Part shown: positions 25,473-32,652 of the stretch, piece by piece
Layout: each line of letters starts with the position of its first letter
Numbering within the stretch: position 1 is the stretch's first letter
Virus record (IMG/VR): IMGVR_UViG_3300030060_003167
Location: 1 to 35,127 of that record
Source of the DNA: a virus
Length of the DNA: 35,127 nucleotides
Direction: 5' to 3' (one strand)
Program-made: the position numbers and the translations under genes
The notes under the pieces: model-generated
What the model was told of the DNA's origin: nothing
Databases searched by the model: none
What the model saw: only the letters and a program-made list of their open reading frames with translations

Positions 25473-27003
25473 TAATTCTAATATTATTAATTACACAATC
25501 AGTTGATAAAATAGTAGTAGCTACTGAAGCTGCATTTTGAAGAGCGCTTTTAGTTACTAACAATGGATCAATAATACCACTGTTAATCATTTTTACCATA
25601 TTTCCTGTAACAACGTCAATACCATGGCCTTCTACAACTATTGGTATATCATTTTTAATACCAGCATTTTCTAGTATCGTTTCATATGGAGCATGTATCG
25701 CTTTAAACAGTACTTCTTCGCCCAAACCTTTATGATCTATATTTGATGCTGCATTAAGTAAAGCTATACCACCACCTGGAACTATACCTTCTTTTATTGC
25801 AGCTTTAGTAGCACATATAGCGTCTTCAACTCTATCTTGTTTTTCTTTCAATTCAATATCAGAGTTAGCGCCTATTTTTACTATTGCTATTTTTGCAGCT
25901 AACATAGCTAGTCTTTTTTCTAACCTAACTACTTCGTTTGCTGTATTTTTTTTAGTTAATTTATTTTTAATTTCATGAATAACTTCTTTAACTTGATTAG
26001 AAGTTTCATTTACTTGTATTATAGTTTCATTATCTGTTGTAATACTTTTTACACATTTACCTAAGTATTCAACTTTAATTAAATCTAAATCATCACCTAG
26101 ATCTTCATTTATAATTGTAGCGCCTGTTAACAAAGATAAATCATCAAGTAATTGTTTTCTATTAACACCAAATGTAGGTGCATCAATTACATTTATTTTA
26201 ATGTTACCTTTTATTTTGTTCATAGCTAGAGCCGATAAAACACCTTTTTCTAAATCGCCTATAATAAGCAAAGGTTTATTGTTTTTTATAACGTACTCTA
26301 GCACTGTTTGAACTTGTCTTATTGAGTCAACTTTGGATTCAACTAACAGTACTAACGGATTATCTAACTCCGCTGATTGACTTTCAACATTTGTAATAAA
26401 ATGTCTATTTGTCAAACCTTTATCATATTGTGCGCCTTCAACAATTTTTATCTCTGTTTTACCAACAGCAGAAGGCTCCATCATTACTACACCAGTAAGA
26501 TCTACAGATCTAAATGCATCTGCAATTAACTTACCTAGTTCTGGATCGTTGTTTGTAGATATAGTAGCAATGTTATCAATCATATCTCCTTCTACTGAAA
26601 CAGATATAGATTCTAAATATTTTATAACTTTTTCAACAGCGCTGTTTATTTCTTGTTTTAAACTTCTTGAATTAGTTTTATCAACAACTTTATAAGCTTC
26701 TTCTAATATAGCATGTGCTAATATAGTAGCTGTGGTAGTGCCATCACCAGCTTGTTGAACTGTTTTACGTGCAGCTTCTTTTAATAGAGTTGCACCCATG
26801 TTTTCTACAGGATCTAACAAAACTATAGAATTTGCTACAGTAACACCGTCTTTAGTAATAATAGGATTACCATTTGCATCTTCCAGTAAAACACACTTAC
26901 CGCTAGCTCCAAGTGTGGAGCTAACAGCTTGTGTAAGTTTTGTTATACCTTTAAATACTTCGTCTCTGGCTTCGTCACCAAAGTTCAAATTTTTAACTAT
27001 CAT
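25456..27003 (-). CDS. groEL: Phage GroEL chaperonin, 515 aa
   Basis: Full-length group I chaperonin. ATP site: TKDGVTVA with D52, GDGTTTAT with D87, VPGGG at 408-412 and RVEDA with D394 (equivalent to E. coli D398), so ATPase residues are intact. The apical substrate face differs: positions equal to E. coli Y199, Y203 and L234 are Leu, His and Gln. The C-terminus ends NINNIRINESSR-like without the Gly-Gly-Met tail. It is 33 residues shorter than E. coli GroEL. Flanking phage genes on the same strand and in overlap show it is phage-borne, likely for folding virion proteins. Confidence 0.93.
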   Translation of the reverse strand: MIVKNLNFGDEARDEVFKGITKLTQAVSSTLGASGKCVLLEDANGNPIITKDGVTVANSIVLLDPVENMGATLLKEAARKTVQQAGDGTTTATILAHAILEEAYKVVDKTNSRSLKQEINSAVEKVIKYLESISVSVEGDMIDNIATISTNNDPELGKLIADAFRSVDLTGVVMMEPSAVGKTEIKIVEGAQYDKGLTNRHFITNVESQSAELDNPLVLLVESKVDSIRQVQTVLEYVIKNNKPLLIIGDLEKGVLSALAMNKIKGNIKINVIDAPTFGVNRKQLLDDLSLLTGATIINEDLGDDLDLIKVEYLGKCVKSITTDNETIIQVNETSNQVKEVIHEIKNKLTKKNTANEVVRLEKRLAMLAAKIAIVKIGANSDIELKEKQDRVEDAICATKAAIKEGIVPGGGIALLNAASNIDHKGLGEEVLFKAIHAPYETILENAGIKNDIPIVVEGHGIDVVTGNMVKMINSGIIDPLLVTKSALQNAASVATTILSTDCVINNIRINESSR

Positions 27004-27022
27004 TTAATTTAATTTAATTTAA
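27003..27022 (-). repeat. Four tandem TTTAA units before groEL
   Basis: The gap between the 95 aa gene and groEL consists of four exact 5 bp units (TTTAA on the plus strand) followed by ATTATTATT. It provides an A/T leader without Shine-Dalgarno. The number of units could vary by slippage and so tune groEL translation. Confidence 0.6.
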
Positions 27023-27029
27023 TTATTAT

Positions 27030-27317
27030 TTATTCAAAGGTTTTCACGACTTTAGGACCTTTTAAGAAATCTACTTTTTTAGCATAATGCTCTACTGATC
27101 CGTCAATAGCGCTTTCTGCTCCTTCAATAGTTTCACGTCTTGTAACATCGTGCCAAGTATCTTCATTTGGATCTTGGTATTCAGTTTGATAAAAACCGTT
27201 AGGTAATTGGGTTATTCGCCAGTTTTTTTTATCTGCGAGATGTTTCCAAAGGTTAATGGTTTCTTCTGAAATTTGTGGTTGACTATTCCACGATCTAGTC
27301 TGGTAATAAAACGTCAT
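27030..27317 (-). CDS. Conserved marine phage protein, 95 aa
   Basis: Compact sequence with FYYQTRSWNSQPQISEETINL, then WRITQLPNGFYQTEY, WHDVTRRETIEGAESAIDG and a KGPKVVKTFE end. I recognise this type as a conserved protein of unknown function in marine phages of several host groups, including cyanophages. Its high conservation, unlike the neighbouring low-complexity proteins, suggests horizontal exchange. It precedes groEL by 26 nt. Confidence 0.65.
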   Translation of the reverse strand: MTFYYQTRSWNSQPQISEETINLWKHLADKKNWRITQLPNGFYQTEYQDPNEDTWHDVTRRETIEGAESAIDGSVEHYAKKVDFLKGPKVVKTFE

Positions 27318-27407
27318 AGTTTTAGGTTTTAAGTTTATATTTGGTTTACGCTCTTAACCGAGCAGGTATATGTCTATTATTACTTATTTTTCTTAATTTT
27401 TACTTTT

Positions 27408-28676
27408 TTAACTTATTTCAAATTCAAATGATAGACTTAATTCACCAGTGTTAGGTGTTATAGATCCTGTTTCTTGACCTACAACTGCAATAACATCTCC
27501 AGCGCTAAAAGGAATAGAAAACCCTGTTATTACATCATTTGCATAAGTACCATTATCAGCACTAGTTAAATCAAAAAGAAAAGCAGATGCTGTATAATTA
27601 GCTATTATAGGATTAACACCAGATGGTATAGTACCCATTGTAAATTCTATTTGTTCACCAGCACCTATTACTAAAGGAGTATCACCCATCCAAGAATAGG
27701 ACATAGATTTTAATGTAATATTTCTAGGTGTTTTCATAACTGGTATCTGTGTAGTTGAAGTTACATTTGATACCCATTCCATAAAATCATAACCTCCAGA
27801 TCCCGCTGATGCTAAGTTATTTATTAACCCGTTTATTAATGTTATAGATAAAGGTTGTTCTATTACTTTACCAGTTGAGTCAACTGCTAAATTATATGTA
27901 GCTGTACCTGTAACACTTCCTGATCCATAATCATCGAAAGTAACTTCACCACCAACAAGTAGATTTCCATTACCAGTTCGATTTAAATTTATATCACCCG
28001 TATTTTCTATTTCTATTTCAGCACCACCGGTTGCATTTCTGGATATTACAAATCTTGCAAACTGATTCACGCCATCGTAATACATGTTTACTACACCTGA
28101 CAAGGCTCCAGCTGGATGAGTAAATCTAAGTCCTTGATTTGAATTAGTGGCATCTTCTAATGCTAATCTATTTTGAAATAAAGCAATACCATCAATATTT
28201 AAACTACCACCTACATCAAGTTGAGCAGTAGCTGGACTTTTAGCGATTGCTATTTGTTGAAAAGCATCTATGTATAAACCTGTTCGCAAAGTACCTGCGT
28301 CATCTGCTGTTTGAAAGAAAAGATCTTGACCGCTAGGATTTATAATACTATCAGTTGTAAATATTCTAGCACCATCTAATTCAGTGCCTAAATCATCAAC
28401 ACCTCTAAATACTAGATTTCTACTACCTACACTTGGTCCTACTCCAGTTGGCGCTAAATATAAATCTCCAGTTAATGGTACGGTTGATCCTGCTGTTAAA
28501 GGTAGAAAAGGACCACCAATTATAGGAACTACTGCTGGAGCTATATAATTTGCTAAATCTTCTAATCTAACGCTTCTGGTTGGTCTACCAGCTTGATTCA
28601 TTTTACTAAGTAATAATAAATCATTAGCTACTAAGTCAGAGCCTGCTACTTTAGGAAACGTGTATACTATTGCCAT
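27408..28676 (-). CDS. Tail fibre protein, 422 aa
   Basis: The N-terminal module (NDLLLLSKMNQAGRPTRSV) recalls the start of the next upstream gene's product and probably attaches to the virion. It is followed by PLTAGSTVPLTGDLYLA, a phrase common in trimeric tail fibres, and a long beta-rich repeat region with NLAVDSTGKVIE. The last 130 residues form a distinct beta domain, likely the receptor-binding tip. It is the last gene of the three-fibre cluster. Confidence 0.7.
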   Translation of the reverse strand: MAIVYTFPKVAGSDLVANDLLLLSKMNQAGRPTRSVRLEDLANYIAPAVVPIIGGPFLPLTAGSTVPLTGDLYLAPTGVGPSVGSRNLVFRGVDDLGTELDGARIFTTDSIINPSGQDLFFQTADDAGTLRTGLYIDAFQQIAIAKSPATAQLDVGGSLNIDGIALFQNRLALEDATNSNQGLRFTHPAGALSGVVNMYYDGVNQFARFVISRNATGGAEIEIENTGDINLNRTGNGNLLVGGEVTFDDYGSGSVTGTATYNLAVDSTGKVIEQPLSITLINGLINNLASAGSGGYDFMEWVSNVTSTTQIPVMKTPRNITLKSMSYSWMGDTPLVIGAGEQIEFTMGTIPSGVNPIIANYTASAFLFDLTSADNGTYANDVITGFSIPFSAGDVIAVVGQETGSITPNTGELSLSFEFEIS

Positions 28677-28677
28677 G

Positions 28678-29148
28678 TTAATTATATACTCTTATTTCAA
28701 AAGCTCCACTCCTTAAAATACCATCGTCTAAAACACCTGTTTCATCTTGTGTTGTTACTCCTATTTTAGTATCCGATATTATACTCCACTTAGGAGGCAG
28801 TCCGTCAGAACCTGGATCACCATAATTTATAAATACTATTGTTTTATCTCCTGTAAATTTTAAATCAACACTAGACTCAACTTCATACGATCCACTACCT
28901 AATCTACGCCATGTAAATGTACTTGTAGTATTGTTTTGTAGCACAATATCTGTTGGACTATTTATACCACTTTGAGATATTAAAGCTACATAACATGTAT
29001 AACCAAGTCCTGCTGATACAACGCTACCAACTGAAAAGTTTTTAGTTGGATTACTAGAATAAGATCCAGTTTGATCTTTTTGTGTACCTATTAAGCAATC
29101 ATCTACATTTACATTGGTTGCGTTAGGATATGCTATTATTCTTGCCAT
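28678..29148 (-). CDS. Short fibre or fibre-base protein, 156 aa
   Basis: Contains DDCLIGTQKDQTGSYSSNPT and KNFSVGSVVSAG, a virion-attachment-like start similar in layout to the 422 aa fibre. The rest is beta-rich (SSVDLKFTGDKTIVFINYGD) and may be a carbohydrate-binding-like sandwich. Its start overlaps the stop of the 441 aa fibre gene by one base. No enzyme motif. Confidence 0.6.
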   Translation of the reverse strand: MARIIAYPNATNVNVDDCLIGTQKDQTGSYSSNPTKNFSVGSVVSAGLGYTCYVALISQSGINSPTDIVLQNNTTSTFTWRRLGSGSYEVESSVDLKFTGDKTIVFINYGDPGSDGLPPKWSIISDTKIGVTTQDETGVLDDGILRSGAFEIRVYN

Positions 29149-30473
29149 TATTTATCTTGTTTATTATCTAGTTGAACTTTTAATTCTTGTATAGCTTTTA
29201 CTAATACTGGTATAAGCTTACCATAACTAGCTTCTAATTTTTCAGGATTTGAATCATATACTAAATTTAAAAACTCATCATCTACAGTTTGTAGTTCTTG
29301 AGCAATAAACCCTATATCTTTTTTACCTTTGTTTGCGCTAAAGTATTCTTCTTCTACCAAGTTTTTCCCTTCTTCATCATCAACAAATCTTGTTTCAGCT
29401 CTATTGTCCCAAACAAATCTTTTAGGTTTTAATGAATCTACAAAATCAAGACCATATGGTAAATCTTCAATACTTGTTTTATCTCTTTCATCTGACAATG
29501 CTGTTATTGTAGTTTGTTGACATCTTAAAACTCCTACGGAAGAGTTACCTAATACAAACTCATTACTAACAGAAGACGCAGTAGGTTCTGCATCATAACC
29601 TACAAAAGTATTATTAGTAGCTGCTCCTGACAAATTACTACCTGCGCTAGTACCTAAAGCTGTATTTTGACTACCCACTGTACCACCAGAACCTAGGTTT
29701 CCAAGAGCACTTCTACCAATACCCACATTATCATTACAGCCTTCATCTATATCTTGACCAGACTGACCACCTACAAAAGTATTATTACTATTTGAAGCGC
29801 CTTCTGAATCTCCTGATAGTTCCATACAATCGTAACCTATAGCTATGTTTCTATTACCGTCTACATGTGCTGTTAATGCGTTGTAGCCGATAGCAATATT
29901 ATCATCACTATTACAATTTTTTAAAGCATTAGCTCCTACAGCTACGTTTGAGTCAGCGCTTGATGAGATTGATTGCATTGCCTCAGAGCCCAAACTTGTG
30001 TTGTTTCCACCAGAATTAGTTGGTGATGAACCAAGTATGATTGTGTCATCAGCATCAATCCGAGTTAATAATTCACTAAGAGCATTTACAGTAACATTTC
30101 CTGTTCCACCAACTGGATTTATTGTTACATTTGTTCCTGCTACAATAGATGTAACACCTGAACCAGTACTAGGAGCTGTGTACACAATATCGACCATTCC
30201 CCATTGTTTGAAGAAATCAGGTTTTACTTTTAAGACCTTACCATTAGGATTTGATTTTACTAAATCTTGTATTGTTTCCATTACATGTACGGCAGCATCT
30301 AGTCCTGATCCAAAATTTGTAATTGATAATCTTATGCTACCACCGTTGTTTAATTCTAAAACTAATTCTACTCCGTCAATTTTCATATATTTGACGTTGC
30401 TCCAGTTTACTATTACGTCTTTCTGTAAAGAAGTACTTGCTGTTCCGTTAGGAAATACTAAATATTGTATCAT
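29148..30473 (-). CDS. Tail fibre with S74-type intramolecular chaperone domain, 441 aa
   Basis: Residues 1-100 form an N-terminal beta/helix domain. The middle (about 150-310) has degenerate NxAxGxxAL repeats (NVAVGANAL, NIAIGYNAL, NIAIGYDCM, NTALGTSAG) typical of trimeric fibre shafts. From residue 326 a peptidase S74 domain begins with LSDERDK: S327 and K332 are the expected Ser-Lys dyad, followed by DIGFIAQEL and a long C-terminal helix. This domain trimerises the fibre and cuts itself off. Good confidence on domain; receptor unknown. Confidence 0.88.
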   Translation of the reverse strand: MIQYLVFPNGTASTSLQKDVIVNWSNVKYMKIDGVELVLELNNGGSIRLSITNFGSGLDAAVHVMETIQDLVKSNPNGKVLKVKPDFFKQWGMVDIVYTAPSTGSGVTSIVAGTNVTINPVGGTGNVTVNALSELLTRIDADDTIILGSSPTNSGGNNTSLGSEAMQSISSSADSNVAVGANALKNCNSDDNIAIGYNALTAHVDGNRNIAIGYDCMELSGDSEGASNSNNTFVGGQSGQDIDEGCNDNVGIGRSALGNLGSGGTVGSQNTALGTSAGSNLSGAATNNTFVGYDAEPTASSVSNEFVLGNSSVGVLRCQQTTITALSDERDKTSIEDLPYGLDFVDSLKPKRFVWDNRAETRFVDDEEGKNLVEEEYFSANKGKKDIGFIAQELQTVDDEFLNLVYDSNPEKLEASYGKLIPVLVKAIQELKVQLDNKQDK

Positions 30474-30486
30474 GTTTTTATTTTTA

Positions 30487-30759
30487 TTAAGCGTAGCTTA
30501 CGCCGGCAATTGAAATTCCTGTAGGCATTACAAGCACTGCGTTGCCTGAGTTAGCATTTAATAATGTACTGTTAATTGCGTCTCCTACTTTACCATCAGG
30601 ATCTGAGCTAGTTTCTAAACTAACTGATCCTTCAGTAGTTTCAGAAGTATATATTACAGTATCAGTGGCAGATGTTTGTTGAACCAATGTTATAACGCTT
30701 ATGTCTATAACTTGTTTATCAGGGGTTAAACCCGGTGTTCTAATTGTTAGTGTGTCCAT
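30487..30759 (-). CDS. Small beta-rich virion-like protein, 90 aa
   Basis: Strands around VIDISVITLVQQ and TDTVIYTSETTEGSVSLE are followed by DAINSTLLNANSGNAVLVMP, similar in form to the ends of the 133 aa protein and the N-terminal domain of the 441 aa fibre. It lies just upstream of the fibre cluster. No signal or membrane segment. Likely a small fibre-base or decoration protein; not proven. Confidence 0.55.
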   Translation of the reverse strand: MDTLTIRTPGLTPDKQVIDISVITLVQQTSATDTVIYTSETTEGSVSLETSSDPDGKVGDAINSTLLNANSGNAVLVMPTGISIAGVSYA

Positions 30760-30768
30760 TTTTTAATT

Positions 30769-31173
30769 TTATTGTTTTGTTGGATCTACAGATTCAGTAG
30801 CAGGTTTTACTACTTCTATTTTAGGTTTTGCTTCTACTGGTTGATTTTTTATATTTTTCCAAGCTGATTCAATAGAATCTAATTCTGCTTGTTGAGGATA
30901 ATCTAAATCTCCAAATCCAAATTGATTTTCACTTTCATTCCATTGCTGATAAGCATCTCGAGCTTCGTTATACGCTGCATATTCATTAGGATACGCTGCT
31001 ATTTTTTCTTCGTATGCTCTGTTTAAAGCTTCTTGCTGTGACGGTGTTCTACCGGTTCTAGCGTCTATTACTTCTCCGGTTTCTGAATCATAACCACCAA
31101 AAGATCTTGCATTTTCATTGCCATGGTTACTTTTAAAAGGACTTTTTGATGAGAACATTTTTTGAAAGCTCAT
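30769..31173 (-). CDS. First late gene: SPFK-signature protein, 134 aa
   Basis: The frame can be extended to 31230 but the start at 31173 is preferred: it gives MSFQKMFSSKSPFKSNHGN, parallel to the start of the 179 aa protein (23264-23803), and is next to an A/T leader. The body is helical and polar (NRAYEEKIAAYPNEYAAYN), ending in a Pro/Lys/Glu-rich tail. As first gene of the leftward block it would be transcribed before all virion genes. Function unknown. Confidence 0.65.
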   Translation of the reverse strand: MSFQKMFSSKSPFKSNHGNENARSFGGYDSETGEVIDARTGRTPSQQEALNRAYEEKIAAYPNEYAAYNEARDAYQQWNESENQFGFGDLDYPQQAELDSIESAWKNIKNQPVEAKPKIEVVKPATESVDPTKQ

Positions 31174-31211
31174 AATATTTTGTCTTGTTAAATTAATAAA
31201 TTTATTGTCTA

Positions 31212-31225
31212 TAAGTATATACTTA
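31212..31225. promoter_or_regulatory. Perfect palindrome, candidate operator
   Basis: TAAGTATATACTTA reads the same on both strands. It lies 39 nt upstream of the preferred start of the first late gene, where a dimeric repressor or activator could act. No protein partner is identified. Confidence 0.45.
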
Positions 31226-31298
31226 CACAAAAATAGGTAAATTTACTTTTTCCTGTGTAATATAGTATATCTATTATATAATACCTTACTCCTATCTA

Positions 31299-31321
31299 GA
31301 TATTATACGTAGTATAATATC
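31299..31321. promoter_or_regulatory. Inverted repeat with 10 bp arms
   Basis: Arms GATATTATAC and GTATAATATC flank GTA. All 10 pairs match. It could be an operator or hairpin in the late-gene leader on the minus strand. No U-tract follows on either strand, so terminator function is less likely. Confidence 0.45.
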
Positions 31322-31410
31322 ATAAGGGGAGAGATATTTAAAAACTTGTAGCAAATAGAGAGCTATAGCGTCCCCCCTCCACTTTTTTTTTGTGATTTTT
31401 CCTGTAAATT

Positions 31411-31450
31411 AGCCTTTTTTTACCCGGTCTAGCCCTTTTTACCCTTTTTT
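31411..31450 (+). repeat. Direct repeats AGCC-T-run-ACCC
   Basis: AGCC-T7-ACCC at 31411 and AGCCC-T5-ACCC at 31431, followed at once by another T6-7 run. These lie directly before the first early promoter element. On the minus strand they read GGGTAAAAAGGGCT. They could be U-tract pause sites or protein-binding repeats; function unknown. Confidence 0.5.
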
Positions 31451-31489
31451 TCACAAACGTTTTTGACTTTTATATGGATAATAATAATG
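31451..31489 (+). promoter_or_regulatory. Early promoter-like element 1
   Basis: TCACAAAC (one mismatch to TTACAAAC) and ATGGATAATAATAA with starts 23 nt apart, the same spacing as four other copies. It lies 37 nt (measured from the second box) before the start of the 33 aa membrane-like frame. Confidence 0.55.
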
Positions 31490-31510
31490 TAACAAATAAA
31501 AATTAATACT

Positions 31511-31612
31511 ATGTTAAACTTAAAAGATATAATAATCAAATCATTCTTAACTTCATTAACTTCATTATTCTTATTCTCATTAATACTATTAATATATCAC
31601 TTAATATTCTAA
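31511..31612 (+). CDS. Small single-pass membrane protein, 33 aa
   Basis: The frame MLNLKDIIIKSFLTSLTSLF, continuing with FSLILLIYHLIF, is a short positive start followed by one hydrophobic segment of about 20 residues. It lies directly after early promoter element 1 at a distance comparable to the other genes, and it ends before the operator-like cluster. It is too short for statistical support; low-complexity A/T sequence could produce it by chance. Confidence 0.4.
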   Translation: MLNLKDIIIKSFLTSLTSLFLFSLILLIYHLIF

Positions 31613-31660
31613 TGACAATATGTCACACTATGACAATTTGTGCAATGACATTATGACATT
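31612..31660. promoter_or_regulatory. Cluster of TGACA/TGTCA half-sites
   Basis: ATGACA at 31612, 31630, 31645 and 31653, with TGTCA at 31621 making an inverted pair ATGACA-ATA-TGTCAC. The same inverted pair, ATGACA-AAA-TGTCAT, precedes early promoter element 5 at 34232. Repeated half-sites near promoters suggest an operator for a phage regulator. Confidence 0.45.
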
Positions 31661-31690
31661 TCTAATAAATAAACAAATTAACACTTCTAA

Positions 31691-31730
31691 TTACAAACAA
31701 AATATATAACTAATTGGATAATAATATAAA
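31691..31730 (+). promoter_or_regulatory. Early promoter-like element 2
   Basis: TTACAAAC at 31691 and TTGGATAATAATATAAA at 31714; 23 nt between starts. It precedes the 77 aa gene, with its second box 53 nt before the ATG. Confidence 0.6.
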
Positions 31731-31766
31731 CTAAATAAATATAAATAATAACTTAAATTCTAAATT

Positions 31767-32000
31767 ATGACAAACACTATTAATTCTAAAAGATTCGTAA
31801 TACGTAAATCTTTAATCGGTAAAAACACAACTATCAATGTTGAATTCAAAAATGGTAAATCTTGTACTTATAATCATGATAAAGTGTATGAAATTATGAA
31901 AGATACACTTACAAAACTTCCATGTTTTATCAAATACAATTCTTACACAAGTTCAACTAATGTACCTGTGAAAGCTAGAAGTGTTGTTGAAGTAAAGTAA
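31767..32000 (+). CDS. Early hypothetical protein, 77 aa
   Basis: Basic, beta-rich small protein (KRFVIRKSLIGKNTTINVEF, then YNHDKVYEIMKDTLTKLP). No motif recognised. It lies alone behind promoter element 2 and is followed by a GTGTTG...CAACAC inverted repeat overlapping its stop. Size and place fit an early host-takeover protein, but function is unknown. Confidence 0.65.
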   Translation: MTNTINSKRFVIRKSLIGKNTTINVEFKNGKSCTYNHDKVYEIMKDTLTKLPCFIKYNSYTSSTNVPVKARSVVEVK

Positions 32001-32014
32001 TCAACACTCTACAA

Positions 32015-32059
32015 TTATACTCTTGGAGCAGAGGTGGGTTTCGATTACCTACAGTATAA
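32015..32059 (+). tRNA. tRNA-like minihelix (acceptor plus T-arm remnant)
   Basis: TTATACT and AGTATAA pair perfectly as a 7 bp acceptor-like stem. The 3' strand of it abuts directly a 5 bp T-arm-like hairpin, GTGGG and CCTAC, with loop TTTCGATTA containing TTCGA. Twelve nt replace the D and anticodon arms. CTA follows, as after the tRNA-Met. It cannot work as a normal tRNA; it is either a remnant or a tRNA mimic. There are only 45 nt, so chance pairing is possible. Confidence 0.35.
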
Positions 32060-32079
32060 CTAACTTAAATATAATAACT

Positions 32080-32298
32080 ATGCAATTTACTGATTATAAT
32101 GCAGAAGCAATCGCTGCAAAACTAAAACAAGTTGAAGACTTTGAAGCTAAATATGGTGAAAACGATATGAGTAAAGCTTGGAGAAAATGGTGTAATGACC
32201 ACCAATATAGAAGACGTGAGTGGCTATGGCGACAAAATCTTGCTAAAGCTAATAAAGAACTACATAATACAATTTACCATGAAGAAAGATTTATATAG
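32080..32298 (+). CDS. Early hypothetical protein, 72 aa
   Basis: The start at 32080 is preferred over 32023, because the longer form would run through the tRNA-like element. The product is helical and charged (AAKLKQVEDFEAKYGENDMS, then QYRRREWLWRQNLAKANKEL). No motif recognised. Its 3' end overlaps the next gene by 20 nt. Confidence 0.6.
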   Translation: MQFTDYNAEAIAAKLKQVEDFEAKYGENDMSKAWRKWCNDHQYRRREWLWRQNLAKANKELHNTIYHEERFI

Positions 32299-32434
32299 AT
32301 TTGCAAAAGCAAGAAGAAATAAAAAAGTTGAGTTATTTAAACTCACTAAAGAACAATTAGAAATGATTGAGCACAAATATTATAGTAGATTTAATACTAA
32401 TTATTACAAACAAAATATTAATTCTATTGGATAA
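32279..32434 (+). CDS. Early hypothetical protein, 51 aa
   Basis: Start chosen at 32279 (MKKDLYRFAKARRNKKVELF), overlapping the upstream stop by 20 nt; a longer form from 32195 would lie almost wholly inside the other gene. Strongly basic N-terminal half, helical, possibly nucleic-acid binding by charge only. Its 3' end contains promoter element 3. Confidence 0.5.
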   Translation: MKKDLYRFAKARRNKKVELFKLTKEQLEMIEHKYYSRFNTNYYKQNINSIG

Positions 32435-32440
32435 TATAAT
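32404..32440 (+). promoter_or_regulatory. Early promoter-like element 3
   Basis: TTACAAAC at 32404 and TTGGATAATATAAT at 32427; 23 nt between starts. The second box is 25 nt before the ATG of the 66 aa gene at 32452. The element overlaps the 3' end of the 51 aa frame, encoding its last residues (YYKQNINSIG). Confidence 0.6.
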
Positions 32441-32451
32441 AAAAATCAATT

Positions 32452-32652
32452 ATGAATACAATTAAATTTACTTCAAAAACTACTTGTCGACTAAATGGTT
32501 TACCTTATAAAGGCTATGCAGTCGGTGATTTACCTAATTCTTTTGGCTTCAAAGAAAAATATAATGGTCAAGATGAAGATGGTATTGACCAATTTAAATT
32601 TGGTAAAGCAGAATGGTTTAACTTAAAAGGATTAACATGGCTACCAGCGTAA
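32452..32652 (+). CDS. Early hypothetical protein, 66 aa
   Basis: Compact beta-like sequence (NTIKFTSKTTCRLNGLPYKG, YAVGDLPNSFGFKEKYNG, FGKAEWFNLKGLTWLPA), aromatic-rich. No motif recognised. It is placed 25 nt behind promoter element 3 and leads a chain of overlapping small genes. Confidence 0.6.
   Translation: MNTIKFTSKTTCRLNGLPYKGYAVGDLPNSFGFKEKYNGQDEDGIDQFKFGKAEWFNLKGLTWLPA

Larger units (their letters stand above)
31174..31510. other. Divergent control region without a supported gene
   Basis: This gap separates the leftward late block from the rightward early block. It holds a perfect 14 bp palindrome, a 10 bp-arm hairpin, a C-run (tcccccctcc) next to a T9 tract, a direct repeat of AGCC-T-run-ACCC, and the first early promoter-like element. 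No coding frame of note is present. It is the obvious place for control of the early-late switch and perhaps for replication start. Confidence 0.6.

Noticed and set aside
25212-27003. groEL/groES as host DNA contamination or an assembly join
   Set aside because: Both genes overlap each other and the winged-helix gene, share the A/T-rich codon style of the window, and are in reversed order compared with bacterial operons.
29148-30473. Repeated NxAxG units in the 441 aa fibre as a CRISPR-like or satellite DNA repeat
   Set aside because: The repeats are at protein level, degenerate, and typical of trimeric fibre shafts; no DNA repeat-spacer pattern exists in the window.
31174-31230. Longer start at 31230 for the first late gene
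   Set aside because: The extra 19 residues lie over the palindrome and are unlike any neighbour, while the start at 31173 gives an N-terminus that matches the 179 aa SPFK protein.
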